A stretch of 64,000 nucleotides of DNA, taken from NCBI GenBank assembly GCA_039818945.1, contig JBCBSZ010000009.1:42238-106237 (forward strand), in the 5' to 3' direction. The position numbers were made by a program, and so were the translations under genes. Within the stretch, counting starts at the first letter, position 1; each line of letters begins with the position of its first letter. Of the stretch, positions 41,742 to 51,099 are shown piece after piece. The notes below the pieces were generated by a model, which was given only the letters and a program-made list of their open reading frames with translations, was not told where the DNA came from and made no database searches. The stretch is from JBCBSZ01 sp039818945. Its GTDB lineage: Bacteria > Actinomycetota > Acidimicrobiia > Acidimicrobiales > Poriferisodalaceae.

Positions 41742-44700
41742 CGCAGCACCGGGACGTTGAGCGAGGCCAGCGCGTCGATCGCCTGATCGATCTCGACCTC
41801 GGTGTTGGCGGCGGTGACGGTGAGGCGGATGCCACCCTCGTCGAGGGGCATGGCCGGGAACATCGCCGGGGTGATGACGAGGTCGCGCTCCCAGAGCCGC
41901 TTCGCGGCCTTCACGACGTCGTCGAGGGGACCGACGACCACGTTCACGATCGGGAAGTCGTCGCCCTTGGTACCCAGGCCGATGTCGGCGACGCCGTCGA
42001 GCAGCCGCTGTGTGAGCCGGTGCAGCCGATCGCGGAGCTCGTCGCCCTCCCGGCGGTTCACCTCGAGCCCGGCGAGCGCGGTGGCGAGGCTCGCCACCGG
42101 GACCGGCCCGCCGAAGATCAGGGTCGAGGCGTCCACGATGCGGCGTCGGCTCAGCGGCCCCGTCACCGTGACGAAGGCGCCCATCGACGAGAAGGCCTTC
42201 GACAACCCGGCGACGTAGACCACGCGGTCGGTGGAGATACCGGTGTGGCGGAGCAGCCCGCCGCCGCCGAGCCCCCACTTCGACGCGGCCGGGTCGGGAG
42301 TGCCGAGGATCCCGAAGCCGTGCGCGTCGTCGACGTAGACCGTGGCGTCGTAGCGCTCGGCGAGCTCGACGATCTCGGGAAGCCGCGTTCGTCGTCCCGA
42401 CATCGAGTACACGCCGTCGATCACGATCACGCGCCGGTGCGCTCCGGCGTTGGCGGCGAGCGTCGCCTCGTACGCAGCCAGGTCGTCGTGGGGGACCGAG
42501 CGCAGGACGGCGCCACCGGCCTCGGCCAACCGGGCCGCCTCCTGGAGGGACTGGTGGGCCGCCTGGTCGACGATCATCACGCCGCCGCGGCCGGCGAGGA
42601 TCGGGAGCACGCCCTGGTGGAGCAGCGTGATCGTCGGGAAGACGACGACGTCGTCGACCCCGACGGTGCGGGCCAGGGCCTCCTCGAGGTCGCGGTAGGG
42701 CCGGGGCGAGGCGACCGCTCGCGTCCAGCTCGGATGCGTGCCCCAGCGGTCGACCAGCGCCGGAATCGAGGACATGACCTCGGGGTGCAGGTCGAGCCCG
42801 AGGTAGTTGCACGAGGCGAAGTCGATGCGCCAGCGACCGTCGATCAGCACCCGGCGCCCGTCCTGGTCGTCGGCGACGAGCTGGAGCTGCGGGATCTCCT
42901 GCTTGGCGGCGTCGATGCGCTCGCCGAGCCGCGGGGTGAGGACGTCCACGGTCGCCGCCTCGACCAGGTCGCGCACCGTGCGCACCTCACGGAGGCGCTG
43001 CTCCGGCACGCGGACCCCGATCGCCGCCTCCGCGTCGAGCACCAGCTCGAAGACGGCGAGCGAATCGAGGCCGAGGTCGGCCACGAGCTGGTCCTCCATC
43101 CGGATCGGTCGGGTGACGCCGTGGTGCTCGGCCGCGCTCTGGATGACGTCGATCATTCCGATCGTCGACGTGCCCCACGCCGGGCGCGCCGGCTCGTCGC
43201 GCAGGTCGATGATCGGGCGGCGCTCGGCGAGCGGGTCGAGGGCGTCGTCGGCGAGCGACTGGCGGATCTCGCTGTGGCGCTTCTTCCCCGAGGTCGTGCG
43301 GGCCAATCGACCGGACCGCACGACGAGCACGTGCTCGACCGCCGGCTCCAGCTCGGCGGCGAGGGACGCCGCCCGGTCGACGAGCTGCTCCGCGGTGTCC
43401 TTCGCCCGCGTCTCGATGACCGCCGTGACCAGGCCGACCCCGGGTCGGAGGTCGCTGTCGAAGACGGCGACGTCGTCGCTCGAGATCCCGAGCTCGGCCG
43501 CGATCCGGCGCTCGACGTGGGCGGTGGCGTAGTTGACGCCGTTGCGGATGATCACCCGCTTCGACCGCTCCACCGGCACGAGCTCGCCCCGGCACCAGCA
43601 GCCGATGTCGCCGGTCCTGACGCCGACGTCCGGGTCGAACCGATCGATCGAGCCGTCCGGGCGCCGATAGCCGAGCGCCAGGCTCTCGCCGGCGACGGCG
43701 ATCTCGCCGAACACGCCGTCCTCGGTGACGGGTCGGTCGTCCTCGTCGAGGATCGTGACCGTGACCCCCTCGACGAGCGGTCCGGAGGAGGCGAGCTCGA
43801 CCTCACCCTCGGCGAGCGCTCCGTCCAACACCGAGCCGAAGCGATCGGTCGGGACCGAGCGGAGGCCGCGGAGGTCGGTCATCGGTGCGACGAGCCGACG
43901 GGTCGGGGCGGCGCGTCCTGCGGAGGCGACGCTCAGCGTGTTCTCGGCCAGCCCGTAGCCGGCCGACGGGCAGTGGCTGGGCAGGCCGGCGGCTCGGAAC
44001 CGCTCGGTGAACTCCCGCATCGTCGCCGGGTCGACCGGCTCGGCCCCGCACGCCATCAGCTTGAGCCGGTCCAGGCGCAGCGACGCGTCGTCGAGCTTGG
44101 CCCGGCGCAGCACGAGCTCGTAGGCGAAGTTCGGTCCGTAGGTCATCGCCGCCCCGGTCTGGGACAGCTGCTCGAGCCACTCGCCCGGTCGGGAGAGGAA
44201 GTCGAAGGGGGTCATCACGTAGCTGGTGTGTCCCGTCATCGCCGGCATGAGCACCATGCCGATGAGGCCCATGTCGTGGTAGAGCGGCAGCCACCCGAGG
44301 ATGGCGTCGTCAGGGTCGAGATCGGCGACGCGGGCCGTGGCTGCCGAGTTGGCTCGGATCGCTCGATGGCTCACGGCGACGACCCGCGCTCCCTGGGTGG
44401 AGCCCGACGTCAGCTGGAGGTAGGCCGGAGCCTCCAGGTCCGGCTCGACGCCCTCGTCGGCCGGTGCGCCGGTGCCGTCGGGGTCAGCGACCACCAGGTC
44501 GAGGTCGCCGAGCGCGTCGCTGGGCGAGGAGCCGACGACGAGGGCGAGCGGGTCGCCCAGCGACGTCGCGATGGCCTCGAAGCGCCCGGCCGATCGCTCG
44601 GCGTCGTCGAAGGCGGGGCGGGCGGGTGCCACGACGGGCAGGCCGCCGGCGTCGATGGCGGCGAAGAACCCGACCACGGCGTCGAGCGGGGAGCCGCCGG

Positions 44701-44902
44701 CCACGACCAGCACCGGTCGGCCTCGCACGTCTCGCTCGTGCAGCGGCGCGGCCAGGCGCAGCGATCGGCGCAGCAGGTCGGCCCAGGGTTCGAGCTCGAA
44801 CGCCCGGGCCCGGCGGTCGAAGCGGCCGATCGAGGGGGACCGCCCGACCTCCTCGAGCCACGAGATGATGCTTCTGGGCGACAGGTTGGGGGCTGTCTGC
44901 AT
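41738..44902 (-). CDS. Trimodular fatty acyl-AMP ligase - acyl carrier protein - alpha-oxoamine synthase
   Basis: A 1054-residue megaenzyme. Residues 1-560 are a fatty acyl-AMP ligase: LQLTSGSTQGARVVAVSH (163-180), GWLPLYHDMGLIGMVLMP (203-220), SAGYGLAE (313-320), K540 in TSGKKRHSEIR. Residues about 575-655 are an ACP, with S614 in LGLDSLAVF for phosphopantetheine. Residues about 690-1054 are an AONS/serine-palmitoyltransferase-like PLP domain: VDDAHGFGILG and K902 in AGLSKAFSSMG. Inferred chemistry: activate a fatty acid, load it on the ACP, and condense it decarboxylatively with an amino acid to a 2-amino ketone. Which amino acid is unknown. It is followed by an overlapping MFS exporter gene and preceded by the phosphodiesterase gene (52 bases). 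Confidence 0.9.
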   Translation of the reverse strand: MQTAPNLSPRSIISWLEEVGRSPSIGRFDRRARAFELEPWADLLRRSLRLAAPLHERDVRGRPVLVVAGGSPLDAVVGFFAAIDAGGLPVVAPARPAFDDAERSAGRFEAIATSLGDPLALVVGSSPSDALGDLDLVVADPDGTGAPADEGVEPDLEAPAYLQLTSGSTQGARVVAVSHRAIRANSAATARVADLDPDDAILGWLPLYHDMGLIGMVLMPAMTGHTSYVMTPFDFLSRPGEWLEQLSQTGAAMTYGPNFAYELVLRRAKLDDASLRLDRLKLMACGAEPVDPATMREFTERFRAAGLPSHCPSAGYGLAENTLSVASAGRAAPTRRLVAPMTDLRGLRSVPTDRFGSVLDGALAEGEVELASSGPLVEGVTVTILDEDDRPVTEDGVFGEIAVAGESLALGYRRPDGSIDRFDPDVGVRTGDIGCWCRGELVPVERSKRVIIRNGVNYATAHVERRIAAELGISSDDVAVFDSDLRPGVGLVTAVIETRAKDTAEQLVDRAASLAAELEPAVEHVLVVRSGRLARTTSGKKRHSEIRQSLADDALDPLAERRPIIDLRDEPARPAWGTSTIGMIDVIQSAAEHHGVTRPIRMEDQLVADLGLDSLAVFELVLDAEAAIGVRVPEQRLREVRTVRDLVEAATVDVLTPRLGERIDAAKQEIPQLQLVADDQDGRRVLIDGRWRIDFASCNYLGLDLHPEVMSSIPALVDRWGTHPSWTRAVASPRPYRDLEEALARTVGVDDVVVFPTITLLHQGVLPILAGRGGVMIVDQAAHQSLQEAARLAEAGGAVLRSVPHDDLAAYEATLAANAGAHRRVIVIDGVYSMSGRRTRLPEIVELAERYDATVYVDDAHGFGILGTPDPAASKWGLGGGGLLRHTGISTDRVVYVAGLSKAFSSMGAFVTVTGPLSRRRIVDASTLIFGGPVPVASLATALAGLEVNRREGDELRDRLHRLTQRLLDGVADIGLGTKGDDFPIVNVVVGPLDDVVKAAKRLWERDLVITPAMFPAMPLDEGGIRLTVTAANTEVEIDQAIDALASLNVPVLR

Positions 44903-44954
44903 CCCCCAAGTTGAGGTGAACGAACGTCAGTTGTCCATCGATTCCATCAGGAGT

Positions 44955-47951
44955 TCATGACGCGATCGCACGGAACTCCTGCACGAGCGCGGGGAGCTGC
45001 TCGGGCGGCACCGGACGGCTGAAGTGGTACCCCTGGGCGAGCTCGTAGCCGATCTCCCACAGCGTCGTGGCCATCGACTCGTCCTCGATGCCCTCGGCCG
45101 TGGTCGTGAGCCCCATCTCGTTCGCCATGTCGAGGATCGAGCGGAGCTGGGCCCGGGCCGGAGCCGGGTCCGCCTCCCGCAGGCCGTTGACCACCGACCG
45201 GTCGACCTTGACGTTGGTGAAGGGGAGCTGCTGGAGCGACGAGTAGGAGGCGTACCCCGAGCCGAAGTCGTCGGCCGAGACGCCGATGCCCAGGTCGCGG
45301 AAGCGCTGGAGTCGTTCACGCGCCTCCTCGGTCCAGTTCTGGCCCTCGGTCAGCTCCATGCTCAGTCGCTCGCGAGCGATGCCGTGGCGACGCAGTGTCT
45401 CGTCCACGAGATCGATCAGGCCCGGTGCGCAGAGCTGGCTCAGGGACACGTTGACGTTGAGCCTGAGATGCTCGTCGTCGACGCCGGCGAGCACCGAGAT
45501 CGCCCGTTGCACGACGAACTCACCGAGCGGCACGATGAGCCCGGTCTCCTCGGCGATCTCGAGGAAGGCGTCGGGTCGCACGACCCCCTGCTCGGGGTGC
45601 ACCCAGCGCACGAGCGCTTCGACGGCGTGGATCGCCCCGGTCGGCAGGCGCACGATCGGCTGGAAGTAGACCTCGAGCTCGCCGTGCTCGATCGCGAGGC
45701 GGAGGTCGGCGCGCAACTGGATCCGGCAGTGCAGCTCCTCGCCCATCGCGGCCTCGAACAGCTCGACGCGGCCCTTGCCGTCGGCCTTCGCCGCGTACAT
45801 GGCCGTCGCGGCGTCTCGGAGCAGTTGGGCAGCATCGACGTCGTCGACCGTCATGGTGGCGACGCCGGCGCTGGCCCCGACGGTGACCTCCTGGCCCGCC
45901 GGGTCGACGATCACCCCGATCGCGGTGACGAGGTCGGCGGCGAGATCGACGGCCTCCTCGGCCGGGCGCAACACGAGGAGGGCCAGCTCGTCGCCGACCA
46001 GCCGCGCCGCGGTCTCGCCCGGCTCGATGATCGACTCGAGCCGACCGGCGACCCGCAGCAGGAGCTCGTCGCCCGCCGCGTGGCCGAGGGTGTCGTTCAC
46101 CAGCTTGAAGTCGTCGAGGTCGACGAAGACGACCGTTGGCTCGACCCCGCCGCGCCGTGCCGCATCGAGCGCGGTGGTGACCCGATCCTCGAACAACGCC
46201 CGGTTGGCGAGGCCCGTCAGCGGATCGTGCAGCGCTCGGTGCCGGAGATCGGCCTCGAGCCGGCGTCGATCGGTCACGTCCTGGGCGTTGAGGACGAAGC
46301 CGCCCATCGCGGCGTCGTGGCGCAGATCGGTGACCCGCAGCTCGAAGGTCCGCTCCTCACCGCGCACCGGGAGCCGAGCCTCGATCGGTCCGGACGCCGG
46401 TGCCTGAGCGCTCAGTGCCTGGCGGACGGCCACCACGTCGTCCGGCGCCACCAGATCCAACAGCTGCCGGTCGATGAGCTCCTCGGCGGTCCGCCCGACG
46501 ATCTCTGCGCAGTTCGGTGCGACGTACACGATCGTGCCGGAGTCGTCGACCATCGCGATCAGGTCGTGCGATGCCTCGACCAGCGACCGGAACCGATGCT
46601 CGCTGCGGTGACGGTGGCGCTGCTCGACCACGTTCGCCCCGTCGATGGCCAGCGAGACGTTCACGGCCAGCTCGCTCACCGTCGTCGCGACGTCGTCACC
46701 GTCGAGCGCCGGCGTGATCAGCGCACCGAGCACGCGGTTGCGGGCGCGGAGGGCGATGACGCGGCGGTCGGCGGACGCCGTCGAGCGGCCGGGTGACGTC
46801 ACGCCAGCAGCGGACAGCAGCTCCGTCGGGGCGGGTCGTGTGCTGCCGTCGCGCGCCAGCACGGCCCAGCCCCCGTCGGTCGACCACAGCAGCTCGGCCT
46901 CGCGACCGCGATCGGGGCCGATGATCAGGTCCATCCCGGCGAACACGGCCCGGGCCAGCTCGTCCGGGGTGGTGGCGCTGACCAGGCCGGCGACCGCGTC
47001 GCCGTGCGCCTTGTCGAGCATCGCCTCCCTGCCGCGGCGTCCGAGCAGCTCGATCAGGCGGGCGAGGACCAGCAGCGACAGCAGCGCCCACGTGGCCACG
47101 ACGACGGTCGTGGTGAGCGAACGCACCTCGTCCTCGGCGACCACCAGGAGGATGGGAGGTGTGAGGGTCGCGGCCGCCAGGGCGACGAAGCGCCAGCGGG
47201 TCATCTCCGGCTCGGCGATCGGGTCGGCCTCGGTGACCCGCACCATCGACGGGTCGAGTGCAGAGAGCCCGAGCGAGGCGAGCGCGACGGTCGGCACCGC
47301 GAGGAGCAACTGCTCGAAGAGCAGCGAGTCGGGCCGCGAGGCGGCGAGCGCCGTCAGCACATCGGCCGCCAGCGCGGTCAGGGCGGTGAGGGCCAGGAGG
47401 TAGTACGAGCGATTGCGCACGCCGGGACCGATCGCGAGGCGCGCCACCTGGACGGTGAGCGCCAGCGACAGCAACGAGAAGGTGATCATCTCGGCGCCCT
47501 CGCCGAGACTGCGCCCGTCGGCCGTCACGTAGGGGACGAGGACGAGCACCCACACCGCCGAGCCGATGGCGCCGACGAGGATGAGCGCGTCGAGCCCCAC
47601 CGCCCTGCCTGACCCGACGAGGCGTCGGCGGCGGACGAGGATCGTCGCGGCGGCGATCCCGCAGAGGTAGCCGGCGCCGTCGAACGCCAGCTGGAGGCCG
47701 CGGCCGACCGGGCCGCCGAGCTCGCCGAAGATCGCGGCGACGAGGATCGCTCCGGACGCGACGGCGAAGAGCCACCACGGCCGGACGTCGTGCGGTCGGT
47801 GGCGCAGGACACCTCGTCGGATCGCCCAGATCGCCCACAGGCCGGCGACGAGGACGCCCAGCGCCTGCGCGTCGATGCCTGCGGGCATCAGCGCCGTTGC
47901 GCCCACCACGAGCAGCACCGGTGCGACGAGTCCTGTCCACCGCGGTCCCAC
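44955..47951 (-). CDS. Membrane PAS-GGDEF-EAL protein, probable c-di-GMP phosphodiesterase with degenerate GGDEF
   Basis: About 998 residues: nine to ten N-terminal membrane helices (a MHYT/MASE-like sensor of unknown class), a GAF-like region, a PAS domain (FRSLVEASHDLIAMVDDSGT), GGDEF and EAL domains. The GGDEF site reads RLVGDELALLV, so both the first glycine and the phenylalanine are lost and cyclase activity is doubtful. The EAL site looks intact (VEALVRWVHPEQG, ADDFGSGYASYSSL). So it likely degrades c-di-GMP. The start is uncertain: GTG 47951 has only a weak ribosome site, and ATG 48032 would overlap the start of the divergent SDR gene. Longer extension is a shadow of that gene. Confidence 0.85.
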   Translation of the reverse strand: MGPRWTGLVAPVLLVVGATALMPAGIDAQALGVLVAGLWAIWAIRRGVLRHRPHDVRPWWLFAVASGAILVAAIFGELGGPVGRGLQLAFDGAGYLCGIAAATILVRRRRLVGSGRAVGLDALILVGAIGSAVWVLVLVPYVTADGRSLGEGAEMITFSLLSLALTVQVARLAIGPGVRNRSYYLLALTALTALAADVLTALAASRPDSLLFEQLLLAVPTVALASLGLSALDPSMVRVTEADPIAEPEMTRWRFVALAAATLTPPILLVVAEDEVRSLTTTVVVATWALLSLLVLARLIELLGRRGREAMLDKAHGDAVAGLVSATTPDELARAVFAGMDLIIGPDRGREAELLWSTDGGWAVLARDGSTRPAPTELLSAAGVTSPGRSTASADRRVIALRARNRVLGALITPALDGDDVATTVSELAVNVSLAIDGANVVEQRHRHRSEHRFRSLVEASHDLIAMVDDSGTIVYVAPNCAEIVGRTAEELIDRQLLDLVAPDDVVAVRQALSAQAPASGPIEARLPVRGEERTFELRVTDLRHDAAMGGFVLNAQDVTDRRRLEADLRHRALHDPLTGLANRALFEDRVTTALDAARRGGVEPTVVFVDLDDFKLVNDTLGHAAGDELLLRVAGRLESIIEPGETAARLVGDELALLVLRPAEEAVDLAADLVTAIGVIVDPAGQEVTVGASAGVATMTVDDVDAAQLLRDAATAMYAAKADGKGRVELFEAAMGEELHCRIQLRADLRLAIEHGELEVYFQPIVRLPTGAIHAVEALVRWVHPEQGVVRPDAFLEIAEETGLIVPLGEFVVQRAISVLAGVDDEHLRLNVNVSLSQLCAPGLIDLVDETLRRHGIARERLSMELTEGQNWTEEARERLQRFRDLGIGVSADDFGSGYASYSSLQQLPFTNVKVDRSVVNGLREADPAPARAQLRSILDMANEMGLTTTAEGIEDESMATTLWEIGYELAQGYHFSRPVPPEQLPALVQEFRAIAS

Positions 47952-48030
47952 CTGTTGCTCATCGGCCGAGGACTCTGGATCCTGAGCGCTCCCTCGGCGT
48001 GTGAGGATCGCGACGACGGAAAGGGGCCAC

Positions 48031-48906
48031 ATGGGTGCGACCGCACGTTCGGTGCTCGTCACCGGGAGCTCGACGGGGGTGGGGGCCGCCTGCGTCGATC
48101 GGCTCGCCCGCTCCGGCTGGCGCGTCGTCGCCGGGGTCCGGCGCGACGAGGACGCCGACAGGATCTCGTCGACGGTCCGCGATGCTCTCCCGCTGCACCT
48201 CGACGTGACCGATGGCGACAGCATCGCAGCGGCCGTCGAGCGCATCGACGAGGAGGTGGGTCGCCTCGACGCCGTGGTCAACAACGCCGGCATCGTGGTC
48301 TCGGGCCCCGTCGAGCTGCTCGACGTCGACGACTGGCGCGAGCAGTTCGAGGTCAACCTCTTCGGCCTCGTCGCCGTCACCCGGGCGACGATGCCGTTGG
48401 TCGATCGGGTCGGCGGCCGCTACGTCCACATCGGTTCGATCGCCGCGCGGATCAGCACCGCCGGACTGAGCCCGTACTCGGCGAGCAAGCACGCCGTGTC
48501 CGCCCTCAACTGGGCCCTGCGCGAGGAGCTGCAGGCGATCGGGACGATGACGTCCACGGTGATCGAGCCGGGCGAGGTCGCCACGCCGATCTGGGACAAG
48601 GGGAGGGCCCAGCTCACCGAGCTCGAGGCGCGCCTCGACGGAGCCGGGTTGACCGGCCGCTACGGCTGGCTCGTCGACAACTTCCGGGCCTTCGTCGCCG
48701 AGGCGGTCGAGCACGGCATCGACCCCGACCGCGTCGCGCGGGTCGTCGAGCGGGCGCTCACGGCGCGGCGGCCGCGGGCGCGCTATGTCGTCGGCGCCGA
48801 TGCGAGAGCGATGGCGGTTGCGGCCCGCCTGCCCGATCGTGCGCGCGAGCTGCTCTCGCGGCGGCTCGGCGACCGCTACGTGCGACAGGGTCGGGCGATG
48901 ACCTGA
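48031..48906 (+). CDS. Short-chain dehydrogenase/reductase (SDR)
   Basis: A 291-residue classical SDR. NAD(P) loop VLVTGSSTGVGAACVDRLAR (8-27), VNNAGIVVSG, and catalytic YSASK with the upstream serine in IGSIAARIS. The C-terminal AVEHGIDPDRVARVVERALT matches the subgroup of oxidoreductases acting on lipids or ketones. ATG 48031 has GGAAAGGGG upstream. It is divergent from the EAL gene and followed by a SnoaL-like gene. The substrate is unknown; reducing a ketone from the neighbouring oxoamine synthase is a tempting but unproven idea. Confidence 0.87.
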   Translation: MGATARSVLVTGSSTGVGAACVDRLARSGWRVVAGVRRDEDADRISSTVRDALPLHLDVTDGDSIAAAVERIDEEVGRLDAVVNNAGIVVSGPVELLDVDDWREQFEVNLFGLVAVTRATMPLVDRVGGRYVHIGSIAARISTAGLSPYSASKHAVSALNWALREELQAIGTMTSTVIEPGEVATPIWDKGRAQLTELEARLDGAGLTGRYGWLVDNFRAFVAEAVEHGIDPDRVARVVERALTARRPRARYVVGADARAMAVAARLPDRARELLSRRLGDRYVRQGRAMT

Positions 48907-48989
48907 CACGTCATCGCCCGGCAGCTCCGCTGGCTCGACGATGGCTCCCGGCGCAGCCGCACCGGAGCTGCCCGACGAGGAGGACCGCG

Positions 48990-49394
48990 ATGACCGATGC
49001 CCCCACCACCGATGCCGTCTCCGTCGACGGGGTCGTCGACGTCTACTTCGCGGCGTGGAACGCCGCGCCCACCGACCGACCGCTCGCCGTCGCCGAGGCG
49101 TTCACCCCCGACGCCTACTACTGCGACGGCGCGGCCGAGGCGACGGGACACGACCAGATCGAAGCGATGATGACCGGCGTCTTCGAGCAGTTCGAGGGGG
49201 CGTCGTTCGCCCTCGCATCACCGATCGACACCCACCACCGCCAGGCCCGGTTCGCGTGGCGGATGAGCGGGCCGGACGGGTCCACGGTCGTCGACGGCAT
49301 CGATGCGATCCGCTTCACCGACGACGGTCGCATCTCCACCGCCCTGGGGTTCTTCGGTGTCGGCCTGCCCGACCCCGACGCCGAGACGTCCTGA
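48990..49394 (+). CDS. SnoaL/NTF2-like protein
   Basis: A 134-residue alpha+beta cone-fold protein: VDVYFAAWNAAPTDRPLAVA, FTPDAYYCDGAAEATGHDQI and the C-terminal strands RFAWRMSGPDGSTVVDGIDA and FTDDGRISTALGFFG. Such proteins are small hydrolases, isomerases or binding proteins acting on hydrophobic ligands. ATG 48990 has the excellent ribosome site GAGGAGG six bases upstream. It converges with purK (stops 17 bases apart). Confidence 0.83.
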   Translation: MTDAPTTDAVSVDGVVDVYFAAWNAAPTDRPLAVAEAFTPDAYYCDGAAEATGHDQIEAMMTGVFEQFEGASFALASPIDTHHRQARFAWRMSGPDGSTVVDGIDAIRFTDDGRISTALGFFGVGLPDPDAETS

Positions 49395-49410
49395 ACCCCC
49401 GAACCCGCGG

Positions 49411-50574
49411 TCAGCGGCTGAGCGACGAGCGCAGCTCCCGGGCCCGACCGGCCGCGTCGTCCACGTTGTCGGCGATCGCGGTCAGATGCCCCATCTTCCG
49501 CGCCGGGCGGGGCTCGTGCTTGCCGTAGAGGTGCAGCTTGGCGGCGGGGTCGTCGAGCACGGCCGCCCAGTCCGGCTCGGCGGGCTCGCCGGTCGGGTCG
49601 AACCACAGGTCCCCGAGCAGGTTGGCCATGGCACACGCCGGCGCTGTCATCGCGGTCGGGCCGAGCCCGGTGCCGCAGACGGCTCGGACCTGCTGCTCGA
49701 ACTGGCTGGTGGCGCAGGCGTCGAGGGTCCAGTGCCCGCTGTTGTGGGGCCGGGGGGCGAGCTCGTTGACCAGCAACCGGTCGTCGCCGTCGTCGCCGGC
49801 GACCACGAACAGCTCGACCGCCAGCACGCCGACGTAGTCGAGCGCTCCGGCGACGCTCGTCGCGAGCTCGACGGCCCGGATGGCCAGCCCGTCGTCGATC
49901 GGGGCCGGCACCACGGTCACATCGAGGATGCCGTCGACGTGGGCGTTCTCGGCGACCGGCCAGCTCGTGGTCCGACCGTCGGCGGTCCGTGCGACGAGGA
50001 CGCTCAGCTCGGTCCGCAGCTCGAGGAGCGACTCGACGACGCAGTCGACCTGACCGAGGTCGTCCCACGCCGCGGCGACGTCCTCCGGGCCGTCGACCCG
50101 ACGCTGCCCCTTGCCGTCGTAACCGAGTCGTGCCGTCTTGACGACCGCCGGGCCGGTGACCTCCAGGGCGGTGGCCGGCGACCCGTCGGTGCGGACGTCG
50201 TACGGGCCGACGGGGAAGCCGTTGGTGCGCAGGAACGCCTTCTCGGAGATCCGGTCCTGCGCGATCGCCACGGCGGCAGGCGGGGGAGCGACGCTGAGCT
50301 CGTGTGCGAGGAGATCGAGCGACGCCGACGGTGGGTTCTCGAACTCGGTCGTCACCACGTCGCACAGCTCGGCCAGGCGACGCAGCGCCGGCTCGTCGTC
50401 GTAGGGAGCGACGAGGTGTTCGCTTGCGACGACGCCGGCCGGCGCGCCGGCCACCGGGTCGAGCACGACCGTCCGGTAGCCCATCACCGTCGCGGCGAGC
50501 ACGGCGTAGCGGCCGAGCTGCCCGCCGCCGAGCACCCCCACCGTGGCCGGCGGGACGATCGGCGGCCGGCTCAC
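49411..50574 (-). CDS. purK: N5-carboxyaminoimidazole ribonucleotide synthase
   Basis: A 387-residue ATP-grasp enzyme of purine synthesis: AIR + ATP + bicarbonate to N5-CAIR. VGVLGGGQLGRYAVLAATVM opens the N-terminal domain; PAVVKTARLGYDGKGQRRV is the ATP-grasp lysine/glycine loop; LVNELAPRPHNSGHWTLDAC is the hallmark C-terminal motif. GTG 50574 overlaps the purE stop (GTGA). Because it consumes bicarbonate directly, its place in the same run as an inorganic carbon pump is notable. Confidence 0.95.
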   Translation of the reverse strand: MSRPPIVPPATVGVLGGGQLGRYAVLAATVMGYRTVVLDPVAGAPAGVVASEHLVAPYDDEPALRRLAELCDVVTTEFENPPSASLDLLAHELSVAPPPAAVAIAQDRISEKAFLRTNGFPVGPYDVRTDGSPATALEVTGPAVVKTARLGYDGKGQRRVDGPEDVAAAWDDLGQVDCVVESLLELRTELSVLVARTADGRTTSWPVAENAHVDGILDVTVVPAPIDDGLAIRAVELATSVAGALDYVGVLAVELFVVAGDDGDDRLLVNELAPRPHNSGHWTLDACATSQFEQQVRAVCGTGLGPTAMTAPACAMANLLGDLWFDPTGEPAEPDWAAVLDDPAAKLHLYGKHEPRPARKMGHLTAIADNVDDAAGRARELRSSLSR

Positions 50575-51074
50575 GTCGACTCGGGTGGTGGCAGCGTGGA
50601 CGCCTCGGCGACCGCCCGGCGGTGCTCCCGATCGGCGTCGAGCGCGGCGCGGAGCCGCTCGTCGTCGGACGCGAGCAGGGCGACGGCGAACAGCGCGGCG
50701 TTGGTGGCCCCGGCCTCACCGATGGCGAAGGTGGCGGTCGGCACCCCGGCAGGCATCTGCACGATCGAGTAGAGGGAGTCGAGCCCCGAGAGGTGGCGCG
50801 AGGCGACTGGAACCCCCAGGACGGGGATGGTCGTCTTCGCAGCCAGCATCCCGGGGAGGTGGGCGGCTCCGCCGGCGCCGGCGATGATCGCCCGCAGACC
50901 ACGGGCCCGCGCCGACGAGGCGTACTCGAACATGGCGTCGGGCATGCGGTGGGCGCTGACGACGCGCGCCTCGTGCGGGACCTCGAAGCGCTCGAGGACC
51001 TCCACGGACCGGCCCATCGTCGGCCAGTCGCTCGACGAGCCCATCACGACGCCGATCACCGGGTTCTCGGTCAC
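50571..51074 (-). CDS. purE: N5-CAIR mutase
   Basis: A 167-residue class I PurE. VVMGSSSDWPTMGRSVEVLE near the N-end and VVSAHRMPDAMFEYA hold the substrate phosphate and the catalytic histidine; AGAGGAAHLPGMLAAKTTIP is the third conserved segment. It moves the carboxyl group of N5-CAIR to carbon 4 to give CAIR, the step after PurK. GTG 51074 lies 25 bases after the MscS gene stop. Confidence 0.95.
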   Translation of the reverse strand: MTENPVIGVVMGSSSDWPTMGRSVEVLERFEVPHEARVVSAHRMPDAMFEYASSARARGLRAIIAGAGGAAHLPGMLAAKTTIPVLGVPVASRHLSGLDSLYSIVQMPAGVPTATFAIGEAGATNAALFAVALLASDDERLRAALDADREHRRAVAEASTLPPPEST

Positions 51075-51099
51075 GGCGGGCGAGCCTACGACAGGGCGC

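Noticed and set aside
47952..48380. N-terminal extension of the EAL protein
   Set aside because: It runs through the divergent SDR gene, is Ser/Thr/Arg-rich and low-complexity, and has no ribosome site.
37995..48906. Prophage or genomic-island boundary around the caspase-like and acyl-synthase genes
   Set aside because: tRNA-Arg lies nearby, but no repeated tRNA 3' end, integrase or composition shift was seen.
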